NCBI RefSeq assembly: GCF_036173065.1
Contig: NZ_CP108041.1
Location: 2,979,001 to 3,043,000 of the forward strand
Reading direction: 5' to 3'
DNA from: Rhodococcus sp. NBC_00297
Lineage (GTDB): Bacteria > Actinomycetota > Actinomycetes > Mycobacteriales > Mycobacteriaceae
Length of the DNA: 64,000 bases
Shown here: piece after piece, positions 1 to 7,979 of the stretch
How positions within the stretch are numbered: position 1 is the stretch's first letter
How the letters are laid out: every line of letters starts with the position of its first letter
Made by a program: the position numbers and the translations under genes
The notes under the pieces: generated by a model
The model's database searches: none
What the model was told of the DNA's origin: nothing
What the model saw: the letters and a program-made list of their open reading frames with translations, nothing else

Positions 1-2
1 CG

Positions 3-932
3 GTGCGCACCGAGTCGGGCACGGAGGTGCGCTACCGCGACCTCGTCGTGGGATCCGGTCTCGTGCCCGATCACGACGCACTGCCCGGAATCGACGCGGC
101 GCTGGCGTCGTCGTCGGTGGCGAGCAACTACCTCGACGAGGCGACGCGTACCTGGCACCTCGTGCAGACGATGCGTCCCGACGGGCACGCCGTCTTCACG
201 GTTCCTCGTGCGCCGGTGAGCTGCACCGGCACCACCATCAAGCCGCTGTTCCTCGCCGCCGCGCACTGGCGGAAGGTGGGTGCCGCGCCGTCTATGACGC
301 TGGTGGTCGACCGCCCGGATCTCGTGGGAGTGCCGGCGCTCGACGCCCGGCTGCGGAAGTACCTGCGGGAGCTGGATGTCCGAGTGCTTCACCGCACCGC
401 CGTGACGGCGCTCGCGCCGAGCGAGCGATCGATCACGGTGACTGGCGCGGACGGTCGCACCGAGCGGATCGGCTACGACATGCTGCATCTGGTGCCGCCC
501 TACCGCGGACCGCGGTGGGTCGAGGAGACCGGCCTGGCGAGCGCTGATCCCGGCACGCACGCAGTGGTGGACGTGGATCCGCGGACCTTCCGGCACCGCA
601 CACACGAGGGCGTGTGGGCCGTGGGCGACGGCGCGTCCATCGACACCGATCCCTCGGGCGGCGGACTACGGCGCCAGGTGTCGATCCTCGTCGACAACGT
701 GCTGGCGCAACGATCGAACGAGACGCTGGGGGAGTACGACGGCTACACCGTGGCGCCGATCCCGGTGGACGCGCGGCGTCTCATCGCGGCCGAGTTCGAT
801 CGCACCGGCGAGATCACGTCGTCGTTGCCGTCGTTCCTGGACCCGCTGAAGCCCCGTCGGCTCTCGTGGGCGGGCGACCGGTTCGGCCTGCCGTTCACGT
901 ACTGGCACCTGTTGCTGAAGGGCCATCTCTGA
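3..932 (+). CDS. FAD/NAD(P)-dependent oxidoreductase, sulfide:quinone reductase-like (5' truncated)
   Basis: C-terminal 309 residues of a two-dinucleotide-fold flavoprotein; the reading frame is open to the window edge, so the N-terminal Rossmann FAD motif lies outside. A CTGTTIKPLF segment around residue 74 is placed like the conserved cysteine segment of sulfide:quinone reductases. GVWAVGDGASI near residue 205 is the usual C-terminal FAD-binding GD motif. The family transfers electrons from sulfide or NADH to quinone at the membrane; substrate here is inferred only. It converges on the tetR gene with one base between stops. It could equally be an NDH-2-like oxidoreductase. Confidence 0.6.
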   Translation: MRTESGTEVRYRDLVVGSGLVPDHDALPGIDAALASSSVASNYLDEATRTWHLVQTMRPDGHAVFTVPRAPVSCTGTTIKPLFLAAAHWRKVGAAPSMTLVVDRPDLVGVPALDARLRKYLRELDVRVLHRTAVTALAPSERSITVTGADGRTERIGYDMLHLVPPYRGPRWVEETGLASADPGTHAVVDVDPRTFRHRTHEGVWAVGDGASIDTDPSGGGLRRQVSILVDNVLAQRSNETLGEYDGYTVAPIPVDARRLIAAEFDRTGEITSSLPSFLDPLKPRRLSWAGDRFGLPFTYWHLLLKGHL

Positions 933-933
933 G

Positions 934-1563
934 TCAGCTCGTCGGGCGCAGCATTCCGGTGAGGAACAGTTGCGTAGCAGCATCGACGATCTCGTCGGGG
1001 GTCGCACCGATGTGGTCCTGCAACCGGGCGGAGACGAGTTCGGAGCAGGCGCCGATGAACATCAACGCCATGAGCCGGTCCTGCGGCGGCGGGAGTGCGC
1101 GGTCGGCCCAGAGTTCGTGCGAGCGTTCGACGACCACGTCCGCGACGGCGTCGATGGTCGCCTGACGTCGAGCTCGCAGGGTCGGTGACGCCATCGACTC
1201 GACGAACGCGATCCGGCCCTTGCGGGGGTCGGAGAGCATGATCGACACCACGGCGCTCAGAGCGGCCCGCACGCGGTCGGCGACGTCTCCGTCCGTGGAC
1301 GAGACGGCATGGATCGCAGCGCTTCTCACCTCGTCGGCAACGCTGTCGAGCACGGCGAGCAGCAGGTCCGACTTGGTGCGGAAGCTCTCGTAGAAATACC
1401 GCTCGGTGAGCCCGGCGGCCGCGCAGACCGCGGTCATCGTGGTCTTGTCGGTGCCCACCGAGGACATGAGGTCCAGGCCCGCCTCGATCAGTGCGGCCCG
1501 GCGGCGGACGGCGCGGTCCGCCGCGTCCACTCCGCCGTAGGTCCTGCTCGCGGGTTCCGCCAT
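934..1563 (-). CDS. TetR family transcriptional regulator
   Basis: 209 residues with an N-terminal helix-turn-helix of TetR type (TTMTAVCAAAGLTERYFYES, about residues 40-60) and a variable ligand-binding C-terminal domain. I chose the ATG at 1563 (MAEPASR) over the longer frame to 1611 because it places the DNA-binding domain at the usual distance and leaves the operator outside the gene. It is divergent from a cytochrome P450, with a 10-bp-arm inverted repeat between them. It therefore probably represses the P450 and itself. The ligand is unknown. Confidence 0.88.
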   Translation of the reverse strand: MAEPASRTYGGVDAADRAVRRRAALIEAGLDLMSSVGTDKTTMTAVCAAAGLTERYFYESFRTKSDLLLAVLDSVADEVRSAAIHAVSSTDGDVADRVRAALSAVVSIMLSDPRKGRIAFVESMASPTLRARRQATIDAVADVVVERSHELWADRALPPPQDRLMALMFIGACSELVSARLQDHIGATPDEIVDAATQLFLTGMLRPTS

Positions 1564-1614
1564 GCCGTCAGTCTCGCAGGTCTTGACGAGCGCCTCTCCT
1601 GTGACGCACACTAC

Positions 1615-1638
1615 ATCTGACAGGACGCCCTGTCAGAT
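1615..1638. promoter_or_regulatory. Inverted repeat, probable TetR operator
   Basis: Perfect inverted repeat with 10-bp arms ATCTGACAGG and CCTGTCAGAT separated by four bases (ACGC). It lies between the divergent tetR and P450 genes, 14 bp upstream of the P450 ATG and overlapping its ribosome binding region (AGGAGG at 1642-1647). Length and symmetry fit a TetR dimer site. Binding by the neighbouring regulator is an inference from position. Confidence 0.8.
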
Positions 1639-1652
1639 ACTCAGGAGGCCCC

Positions 1653-2996
1653 ATGGCTCACGCGCTCGCCGCCCCACCGCTCGGCTCCGATCTCCGTCCC
1701 GTCATGGGCAGTGCGGGCATCCCCTACGTCGGCCGTTCGATGCAGTACATCCGGGACCCCCTCGCCCTGTGGCGGCAGCAGGAGCGGCGCTACGGGCAGG
1801 TCTCGTGGCACACGATGGCGGGCCGGCGCGTGGTGCTGGTGCTCGGCGCCGACGGGTGCGAGGAGATCCTGACCAACCGGGACAAGGCGTTCAGCAACGC
1901 ACTCGGCTGGCGGCCGCTCATCGGGCCGTTCTTCGACAACGGGCTCATGCTCATGGACCTCGGCGAGCACCGCCACCACCGGCGGCTGCTGCAGCAGGCG
2001 TTCACCAAGGACCGTCTCGCGTCCTACGCCGCGGCGATGGAACCGCTGATCGCCCGCACCGTGCAGGAGTGGGACTCGTCGGAGCACTTCGAGATCTATC
2101 CCGCCGTGAAGTCGTTGACGCTCGGCCTCGCGACCGAGGTGTTCATGGGCGGGGTGCGCGACGGTGACACCCGGCTGGACGCCGTCAACAAGGCCTTCGT
2201 CGACTGTGTTCAGGCGGCGACGTCCATCGTCCGGCTCGACGTGCCCGGTGGTCGGTGGCGCCGGGGTCTGAAGGGTCGACGCTTCCTCGAAGACTTTCTG
2301 CGGGACTATCTTCCGGATCGGCGGCGCGGCGACGGCCGAGATCTGTTCTCGGTGCTCGCCCACCTCGAGGACGACGACGGCGAGCGCTTCTCCGACGACG
2401 CGATCATCGACCACATGATCTTCCTGCTGATGGCAGCGCACGACACGTCGACCATCACCATCTCCACGATGGTCGATCAGCTCGGCCGACACCCGCAGTG
2501 GCAGGAGGAATGTCGCCGGCAGTCGCTGGCCGCGGGCCCCGACGTCTCCGCACCCGAGGCGCGGGCGGGTCTGACGGCACTCGACGCGGTGATGAAGGAA
2601 TCGCTGCGCATGCTCGCTCCGCTGCCCACCATGGCGCGATGGACGGTGCGGGACACGGTGATCCGCGGCCATCACGTGCCTGCCGACGTGATGGTGGTGG
2701 CCACGCCGCACTACACGCATCACGATCCCACCTACTGGTCGGACCCTGAGGTCTTCGACCCCACCCGCTTCGACGGTCGCGCGCTGCCACACAAGTTCGC
2801 GTGGCAACCGTTCGGCGGCGGGGTCCACACGTGCCTGGGTCAGTTCTTCTCGGCCATCGAGATCACGATGGTGCTGCACCACCTCCTGCGCCACCACACG
2901 TGGTCGGTGCCGGCCGATCGTGCGACACCGATCGACTTCACCTCCCTGCCGTATCCCAAGGACGGGCAGCCCGTGCGGCTGCAGCGCCGCAGCTGA
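1653..2996 (+). CDS. Cytochrome P450
   Basis: 447 residues, typical bacterial class I P450 length. Visible signatures are the I-helix MAAHDTSTITI near residue 265, the K-helix ESLRM (ExxR) near residue 319, and the heme-binding loop FGGGVHTCLG with proximal ligand Cys394. No ferredoxin or reductase partner is adjacent, so redox partners must be supplied from elsewhere. The substrate is unknown; the upstream operator and divergent TetR suggest induction by a small hydrophobic ligand. The ATG at 1653 follows AGGAGG by five bases. Its 3' end overlaps the convergent DUF1707 gene by 59 bp. Confidence 0.95.
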   Translation: MAHALAAPPLGSDLRPVMGSAGIPYVGRSMQYIRDPLALWRQQERRYGQVSWHTMAGRRVVLVLGADGCEEILTNRDKAFSNALGWRPLIGPFFDNGLMLMDLGEHRHHRRLLQQAFTKDRLASYAAAMEPLIARTVQEWDSSEHFEIYPAVKSLTLGLATEVFMGGVRDGDTRLDAVNKAFVDCVQAATSIVRLDVPGGRWRRGLKGRRFLEDFLRDYLPDRRRGDGRDLFSVLAHLEDDDGERFSDDAIIDHMIFLLMAAHDTSTITISTMVDQLGRHPQWQEECRRQSLAAGPDVSAPEARAGLTALDAVMKESLRMLAPLPTMARWTVRDTVIRGHHVPADVMVVATPHYTHHDPTYWSDPEVFDPTRFDGRALPHKFAWQPFGGGVHTCLGQFFSAIEITMVLHHLLRHHTWSVPADRATPIDFTSLPYPKDGQPVRLQRRS

Positions 2997-3366
2997 CGGT
3001 GCCGAGGCCCTGTGTCGCCGCGGCGATGCTGTGTACGAGCAGCACCATGCCCCACGGCCCGGCCACCCAGACGGGCCAGGGGTACAGCATCGATCCCGAG
3101 GCGACGCAGGTGATCACGTAGATCACGCTGCACAGCGCGACCACCGACGCCCACCGCAGCCACGCGGCCGCGGGCACGGTCGTCGGATGTCCGGGTGTGG
3201 ACGGCGCTGGATGCAGATCGGCGGTGACGGCGGCCAGGTCTGCATCGGAGCGGGCCGAGACCACGGCCGCGGAGCGGGTGTCGAACTCGTCCAGGGTCAG
3301 GCGCCCGTCTCCCACCGCGGCGGTGAGGAGTGCGAGTGCCTGCTCGTGTGTCTGCGGTGCGGTCAT
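2938..3366 (-). CDS. DUF1707 domain membrane protein
   Basis: 142 residues. The N-terminal half (LLTAAVGDGRLTLDEFDTR, residues 13-31, then ADLAAVTADL) matches the DUF1707 (SHOCT-like) domain found at the N-terminus of many actinobacterial membrane proteins. Two hydrophobic segments follow (about residues 70-88 and 98-115). The start at 3366 (MTAPQTHEQ) was chosen because the domain begins right after it; upstream codons in the frame run into operator-like repeats. Function is unknown. The gene is divergent from padR and may share its regulation. Confidence 0.72.
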   Translation of the reverse strand: MTAPQTHEQALALLTAAVGDGRLTLDEFDTRSAAVVSARSDADLAAVTADLHPAPSTPGHPTTVPAAAWLRWASVVALCSVIYVITCVASGSMLYPWPVWVAGPWGMVLLVHSIAAATQGLGTVSCGAAAARAARPWDTAGR

Positions 3367-3383
3367 CGAACGCTCGATTCGTC

Positions 3384-3417
3384 GGGGTGGTCGAGATCGG
3401 GGTGGTCGAGATCGGGG
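3384..3417. repeat. Short tandem repeat in the DUF1707-padR intergenic region
   Basis: Two consecutive copies of a 15-base unit, GGTCGAGATCGGGGT with the second copy varying at its last bases, lie directly upstream of the padR palindromes and just upstream of the DUF1707 start. It may be an extra regulatory site or a simple slippage product. Confidence 0.5.
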
Positions 3418-3420
3418 GTC

Positions 3421-3441
3421 GACAGTCCACTGTGGAATGTC
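3421..3441. promoter_or_regulatory. Palindromic site 1, probable PadR operator
   Basis: An odd-centred palindrome with core TCCACTGTGGA flanked by GACA and TGTC half-site ends, centre at 3431. It shares its core with site 2 and lies in the divergent DUF1707/padR promoter region. PadR proteins commonly bind such symmetrical sites to autoregulate. Confidence 0.68.
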
Positions 3442-3454
3442 CAATCTCAGACTG

Positions 3455-3475
3455 CACCGTCCACTGTGGACTGTC
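3455..3475. promoter_or_regulatory. Palindromic site 2, probable PadR operator
   Basis: Core GTCCACTGTGGAC is a perfect odd-centred palindrome (centre 3465), ending 21 bp before the padR ATG. Its centre is 34 bp from that of site 1, about three helical turns, placing both on one face of the DNA and suggesting cooperative binding. Confidence 0.68.
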
Positions 3476-3496
3476 AAGGTGTGGGACGATGACGCC

Positions 3497-4015
3497 ATGG
3501 CCGACACTCGTGGCACCACCGTCAACGCGACGGCGGCCTCTCTGCTGGGATTCCTGCACAACGGGCCCATGTCCGGATGGGACCTCGTCGCCACGGCGCA
3601 GGTCTGCATCGGCGGCTTCTGGACGGTCACGCGCTCCCAGGTCTACCGCGAACTCTCCGGCCTCGCCCGCGCCGGACTGGTGGAGGAACTCGAGACGCAG
3701 GCGCGTGATCGCAAGCCGTACCGCATCACCGACGCGGGGCGAGCCGAGTTCGCCGCCTGGATCTCGGTGCTCCCCGAGCCGGAGGTCATTCGTCATCCGC
3801 TGCTGCTGATGATCTCCTTCGGCGAGCACGTGCCGGCGTCCGTGCTGAGCGAGGCAGTGGCGGCGCACCGGAGCACGCACGAGGAGAACCTGCGCCGGTA
3901 TCGCGAGCAGAAGGACGCCGCGCTCGACGATCCGTACGCCGCGGCCACCCTCGATTTCGGCATCGCCTACGAGACGATGGTGTTGAGCTGGCTCGACGGC
4001 CTGCCCTGGCAGTAG
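3497..4015 (+). CDS. PadR family transcriptional regulator
   Basis: 172 residues. Residues 10-85 form a winged helix (AASLLGFLHNGPMSGWDL, then RSQVYRELSGLARAGLVEEL), followed by the PadR C-terminal helical dimerisation segment containing EENLRRYREQKDAALDD. I chose ATG 3497 because the longer open frame upstream reads through the palindromic operators. The gene probably represses itself and the divergent DUF1707 gene. The stop codon lies inside a 31-bp tandem duplication. Confidence 0.85.
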   Translation: MADTRGTTVNATAASLLGFLHNGPMSGWDLVATAQVCIGGFWTVTRSQVYRELSGLARAGLVEELETQARDRKPYRITDAGRAEFAAWISVLPEPEVIRHPLLLMISFGEHVPASVLSEAVAAHRSTHEENLRRYREQKDAALDDPYAAATLDFGIAYETMVLSWLDGLPWQ

Positions 4016-4061
4016 GCGACCGGCCTCCGGCCTGCCCGGGCAGTAGGCGACCGGCCTCCGG
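3998..4061. repeat. 31-bp tandem duplication across the padR stop codon, containing a dispersed-repeat copy
   Basis: Two units with a 31-bp period (starting at 3998 and 4029) differ by one base. Each contains the padR-end sequence CAGTAGGCGACCGG. The junction carries GACCGGCCTCCGGCCTGCCC at 4018-4037, which recurs in reverse complement at 20965-20984 and in near-identical form at 5379-5398 and 29327-29346. Confidence 0.85.
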
Positions 4062-4106
4062 GGTTTCTGCTCTCCTCGCGCCCCCTGCGAGCGGGATCCC
4101 GCCGAC

Positions 4107-4931
4107 TCAGTCGGCGAGAGGAGCAGAAACGCCACTCACGCCGGCGCGCGCCACCACGCACGCGACCGTGCGCACCGAGTCGTCCACCATGAACCACACC
4201 GTCACCGCCGGTGCACCGTCCACGTCGTGCCGACGCCAGCGGAGCGTGACGTGGTCCGGCGCCATGATCGGCGAGAGGTACTCGATGACCGCGCGGTGCG
4301 GTCCGCCGGTGATCTCGCCGGACTCCGCGCGGGCGAGCACCTCCTCGACGGCCTGCCAGTAGGCGGCGTTGTTCACGTGGTTGAACGCGTCGACGTCGGT
4401 GATGCGCAGCGGGAACGCGAGATCTGTCAGCGAGGACTCCGGCGCCGGATCACGGAGCCACTGCTTCCACTTGAGCCGACTCTCGCCCGCCGTGCGGGTG
4501 AGCAGCGCGAGCCCCTCGTCGGAGATGCGCGTCGGCATGCCCGTCGTCGACGAGATGCTGATCCAGAATCCCTCGGTGCGGATGTGCGCGCCCTTGTCGC
4601 CGGTGATGTCGACGCGCATGTTCGACCATCGCGTCGACAGACCGGAACACCAGCGCCGCAACGTGATCCGCTCGGGCCAGACCGACGGTCGGTCGATGTC
4701 CATGATCGTGCGGCGCACGATCCAGAACGGATCCGTCTCCCCGAGTCCGGAGGCGTCGAGGTTGTCCGACCCGATGTCCTGCAGGTACCGGGCGACGGAG
4801 TCGTAGCGCAGCCGGTTCGCGGTGTCGACGTTGCCGGCGCGGATGGGCCACGCGGTCTCGAACCCCTCGCCCGTCGGCGGCTGTGGTGCGAGTTCGTGGC
4901 TGGTGACGGGGGAGAGTTCCATGGTGCTCAT
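4107..4931 (-). CDS. Acyl-ACP thioesterase family protein
   Basis: 274 residues, a double hot-dog protein resembling the FatA/FatB-type acyl-ACP thioesterase family. The first hot-dog is near residues 25-140 (VRAGNVDTANRLRYDSVARY). The second begins around residue 180 (ITDVDAFNHVNNAAYWQAVE) with the conserved HVNN segment. The family hydrolyses acyl-ACP or acyl-CoA in the cytosol. The gene follows aroQ on the same strand with 14 bp between, so the two are probably co-transcribed, although no metabolic link is obvious. Confidence 0.8.
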   Translation of the reverse strand: MSTMELSPVTSHELAPQPPTGEGFETAWPIRAGNVDTANRLRYDSVARYLQDIGSDNLDASGLGETDPFWIVRRTIMDIDRPSVWPERITLRRWCSGLSTRWSNMRVDITGDKGAHIRTEGFWISISSTTGMPTRISDEGLALLTRTAGESRLKWKQWLRDPAPESSLTDLAFPLRITDVDAFNHVNNAAYWQAVEEVLARAESGEITGGPHRAVIEYLSPIMAPDHVTLRWRRHDVDGAPAVTVWFMVDDSVRTVACVVARAGVSGVSAPLAD

Positions 4932-4945
4932 TTCCGACGTGATGG

Positions 4946-5440
4946 TCAGGACGTGCGGGCGCAGATCTCGTCGACGGCGTAGCGGTACCCGCGGATGCCG
5001 CACCCGGCGATCACCGACACGGCGATCCCCGAGACGAAGCTGTGGTGTCGGAACTCCTCGCGGGCGTGCACGTTCGAGATGTGGATCTCGACGACGGGGA
5101 TCTCGGGCACGACCAGAGCATCGCGCAGAACGACCGACGTGTGGGTCAGACCGCCCGGGTTGATGACGATTCCCGACGCCGTCCCGCGCGCCTCGTGAAT
5201 CCAGTCGATCAACGTGCCCTCGTGGTTGGACTGCTCGGCGCGGACAGTGCGTCCGTGGCGTTCCGCGGTCTCGCGGCACAGCGCGACCACGTCGTCGAGC
5301 GTTTCGGTGCCGTAGACCTCGGGTTGGCGGGTTCCGAGCATGTTCAGGTTCGGACCGTTGAGCACCAGGATGGGCAGCGGGGAGGCCGGAGGCCGGCCGT
5401 CGTCAGGCAGCGTGTCGTGGTGGGCGTGACCGTGGGTCAT
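4946..5440 (-). CDS. aroQ: 3-dehydroquinate dehydratase, type II
   Basis: 164 residues. It dehydrates 3-dehydroquinate to 3-dehydroshikimate in the shikimate pathway. ILVLNGPNLNMLGTRQPEVYG at residues 24-44 carries the flexible-loop Arg and catalytic Tyr, EQSNHEG the substrate-binding Asn/His, and HISNVHAREEFRHHS the catalytic His and Arg. Type II enzymes usually begin at the ILVLNGPN strand; here there are about 22 extra N-terminal residues, partly encoded by a copy of the dispersed GC-rich repeat (5379-5398). Confidence 0.95.
   Translation of the reverse strand: MTHGHAHHDTLPDDGRPPASPLPILVLNGPNLNMLGTRQPEVYGTETLDDVVALCRETAERHGRTVRAEQSNHEGTLIDWIHEARGTASGIVINPGGLTHTSVVLRDALVVPEIPVVEIHISNVHAREEFRHHSFVSGIAVSVIAGCGIRGYRYAVDEICARTS
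5379..5398. repeat. Dispersed 20-bp repeat copy inside the aroQ 5' end
   Basis: 18 of 20 bases match the element at 20965-20984 in the same orientation. On the aroQ strand it encodes part of the unusual N-terminal extension (GRPPASP). Confidence 0.7.
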
Positions 5441-5472
5441 GGGTGCGGACTCTACCCGGGAGACTGAGCAGC

Positions 5473-6765
5473 ATGCGCGCGTGGATCGTCTGGGGAACAG
5501 GTGTCCTCGCCTACATCGTCGGCGTCCTGCATCGCACGTCGTTCGGTGTGTCGGGGCTCGACGCGGCGGATCGGTACGCCGCGAGTCCGTCGGTGCTGTC
5601 GTCGTTCGTCGTCCTGCAGGTCGTCGTCTACGCGGCCATGCAGATCCCCGCGGGAGTGCTGCTCGACAGGGTGGGTCCGCGCGCGATGATCGTCACGGGA
5701 GCGCTGGTCATGGCGTCGGGGCAGATGATCCTGGCATTCACCGACTCGCTGCCGGTGGCGGTGGCGGCCCGTGCCGTCGTGGGTGTCGGTGATGCGCTGA
5801 CGTTCATCTCGGTGCTGCGGCTGGTGCCGAAGTGGTTCGCGCCCCGCCGGGTTCCGCTGGTCTCGCAGCTGACGGGCATCTTCGGGCAGGTCGGGCAGGT
5901 GCTGTCCGCGGTGCCGTTCCTGACGCTGCTGCACGGCGGGGGGTGGTCCGTCGCCTACGGCGCGGCCGCGGGCAGCGGGGTGGTGGTCGCGCTGGCCGCG
6001 TTCCTCGCAGTCTCGAACTCGCCCGATCCCGGACCCGGCAGCGCGCCGCGGGTGACGTTCCGCGAGACGGTGCGCAACATCTCCGTCGTCTGGTCACGGC
6101 CCGGTACCCGGCTCGGCTTCTTCTCCCACATGGGGACGCAGTTCTCCATCACCGTGTTCGCGCTGATGTGGGGAGTGCCCTACCTCAGTTCGGCGCAGGG
6201 GGTGTCGTCCGCAGTGGTGGGCGCGCTGCTCACCACGTCGGTGGTGTCGGCCATCGTGTCGGGCATCGTCGTCGGCATCCTGACGGGGCGTTATCCCATG
6301 CGTCGGTCGTGGATGGTGCTGGCGATCATGGCCAGCAACGCCCTCATGTGGGCGGTGGTGCTCGCTCTTCCGGGACCCGCGCCGACGTGGTTGCTCTTCG
6401 TCCTGGTGATCGTCATCTCGGTCGGTGGTCCGGGGTCGGCCATCGGCTTCGACTACGCGCGCACGTTCAACCCGTCGGTCGCGCTCGGCACCGCCCAGGG
6501 CATGGTGAACATCGGCGGATTCCTCGCGTCGCTGCTGGTGATGCAGGCCATGGGCGCCATTCTGAACGCGATGGGCGGGTATACCTTCGAGGCGTTCCGT
6601 GTCGCGTGGCTCACGCAGTACGCGGTCTGGGCCGTGGCGGCGACGGGTGTGCTGGTGGCCCGCCGCAAGACCCGTCGCGACGCGGGGATCTCGCCCCGGA
6701 CCTGGCGTGAGGTCAGGGAGCGGATGCGGCCGCAGAGACCGGCACGGGAGCCGTCGGAGCCGTGA
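5473..6765 (+). CDS. MFS transporter
   Basis: 430 residues with about 12 hydrophobic helices. The first begins at residue 3 (WIVWGTGVLAYIVGVL), and DRVGPRAMIVTGA after helix 2 is the MFS loop 2-3 motif. ATG 5473 was chosen because it places helix 1 at the N-terminus; the earlier in-frame ATG at 5443 would overlap the aroQ promoter. Substrate cannot be inferred. Its last 53 bp overlap the convergent MFS gene. Confidence 0.85.
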   Translation: MRAWIVWGTGVLAYIVGVLHRTSFGVSGLDAADRYAASPSVLSSFVVLQVVVYAAMQIPAGVLLDRVGPRAMIVTGALVMASGQMILAFTDSLPVAVAARAVVGVGDALTFISVLRLVPKWFAPRRVPLVSQLTGIFGQVGQVLSAVPFLTLLHGGGWSVAYGAAAGSGVVVALAAFLAVSNSPDPGPGSAPRVTFRETVRNISVVWSRPGTRLGFFSHMGTQFSITVFALMWGVPYLSSAQGVSSAVVGALLTTSVVSAIVSGIVVGILTGRYPMRRSWMVLAIMASNALMWAVVLALPGPAPTWLLFVLVIVISVGGPGSAIGFDYARTFNPSVALGTAQGMVNIGGFLASLLVMQAMGAILNAMGGYTFEAFRVAWLTQYAVWAVAATGVLVARRKTRRDAGISPRTWREVRERMRPQRPAREPSEP

Positions 6766-7930
6766 AGGCCGACCGCCCGGCGAGGACCCCGAGCAGTGCC
6801 AGCAGCATGGTGACGGCCGCGAAGATCAGCACCGCCGTCACCGACAGGGTGTCGACGATGCCGCCGCCCACCAGGGCACCCGTCGCAATGGCCACCTGGA
6901 AGGTCACGACGTAGATCGCCGACGCGCGGTCCGCCGCGGCCCCGGCCGGTGCCGAGTGCAGGACGGCGGACTGGATGCACACCGGGATGGTGGTGAAGGC
7001 CATGCCCCACAGAGCGATGGCGACGATCGCCAGCACGCCGGATCCGGTGGACAGCGCCAGGACCAGCGCCGCGAGCGCCGTGGTGATGGCGGTCAGGACG
7101 ACGATCGTCGAGCGCCACGGACCGCGGTCGTACGTGCGACCGATGAGCCAGATGCCGGCGACGCCGGCGAGTCCGTAGACGAACAGCATGGTCGAGAGCA
7201 CGCTCCCGGATGTGCCGATGCCCTCGCCGACCACGAGCGCGAAGTACGTGTAGCCGGCGAAGTGGCCCAGCGCGGCGAGGAACGTGATGCCGCACAGCAG
7301 GACGAGCACCCGGCTGATGCCGGGGCGCGACGTGGCCGTGGTGGCGACCGGAGTCGCGACCGGGAGAGCGGGCAGCAACCGGGTGAGGGCGACGGTGATG
7401 GCCAGCGCGACGACGCCGAGCGTCGCCGCGGCGACGCGCCAGTGCGTCCACTGTCCGAGGGCGGCGGTCAGCGGATTGCCCGCGACGAGTGCCAACGACG
7501 TCCCGGCGTAGACGAGCGCGATCGCCTTCGCGCGCTTGCCCGGTGCGGCGAGTGACGCCGCGACCGGAGCCACCACGGCCCAGAACACACCGTGGGTGGC
7601 CGCGCAGATCAGTCGTGCTCCGACCAGCATCGGATAGCCGACGGACACCGCCGACACGAGTTGCGACACCGCGAGTGCGCCGGCGGTGATGACGACGACC
7701 TTGCGACGGTCCCACGACTTCACCGCCGCCATCAGCGGCAACGTGATCACGGCGACCGCGTACGCGTAGAAGGTCAGCAGCAGCCCGATGGCCGATTCGC
7801 CGACACCGAGGTCGGCGGACATCTCGGGGAGCAGTCCCACAGGCAGCGTCTCCGCCGTGACGTAGATGAACGCGGTCGCGCCGAGGACGAGCAGAGCGGG
7901 CGTGTTCGCGCGCGGAGGTGCCGTGGACAT
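6713..7930 (-). CDS. MFS transporter, AraJ/sugar-efflux-like
   Basis: 405 residues and about 12 membrane helices. The N-terminal TAETLPVGLLPEMSADLGV and the central KRAKAIALVYAGTSLALVAGNPLTAAL resemble the AraJ/YdhP drug or sugar efflux branch of the MFS. The start at 7930 (MSTAPPRAN) leaves a 49-bp divergent region shared with a LacI-type regulator, with an inverted repeat two bases from the start codon. Repression by that regulator is likely. Substrate is unknown. Confidence 0.88.
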   Translation of the reverse strand: MSTAPPRANTPALLVLGATAFIYVTAETLPVGLLPEMSADLGVGESAIGLLLTFYAYAVAVITLPLMAAVKSWDRRKVVVITAGALAVSQLVSAVSVGYPMLVGARLICAATHGVFWAVVAPVAASLAAPGKRAKAIALVYAGTSLALVAGNPLTAALGQWTHWRVAAATLGVVALAITVALTRLLPALPVATPVATTATSRPGISRVLVLLCGITFLAALGHFAGYTYFALVVGEGIGTSGSVLSTMLFVYGLAGVAGIWLIGRTYDRGPWRSTIVVLTAITTALAALVLALSTGSGVLAIVAIALWGMAFTTIPVCIQSAVLHSAPAGAAADRASAIYVVTFQVAIATGALVGGGIVDTLSVTAVLIFAAVTMLLALLGVLAGRSAFTAPTAPVPVSAAASAP

Positions 7931-7932
7931 GC

Positions 7933-7948
7933 TGTGTAACGATACACA
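7933..7948. promoter_or_regulatory. Inverted repeat, probable LacI-family operator
   Basis: TGTGTA and TACACA arms with a 4-base spacer (ACGA) form a perfect 16-bp inverted repeat. It lies between the divergent MFS and LacI-type genes, immediately upstream of the MFS start. Position and symmetry support an operator for the adjacent regulator. Confidence 0.72.
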
Positions 7949-7979
7949 CGGACGGGGGTGGGCGATAGAGTGGCGATCG

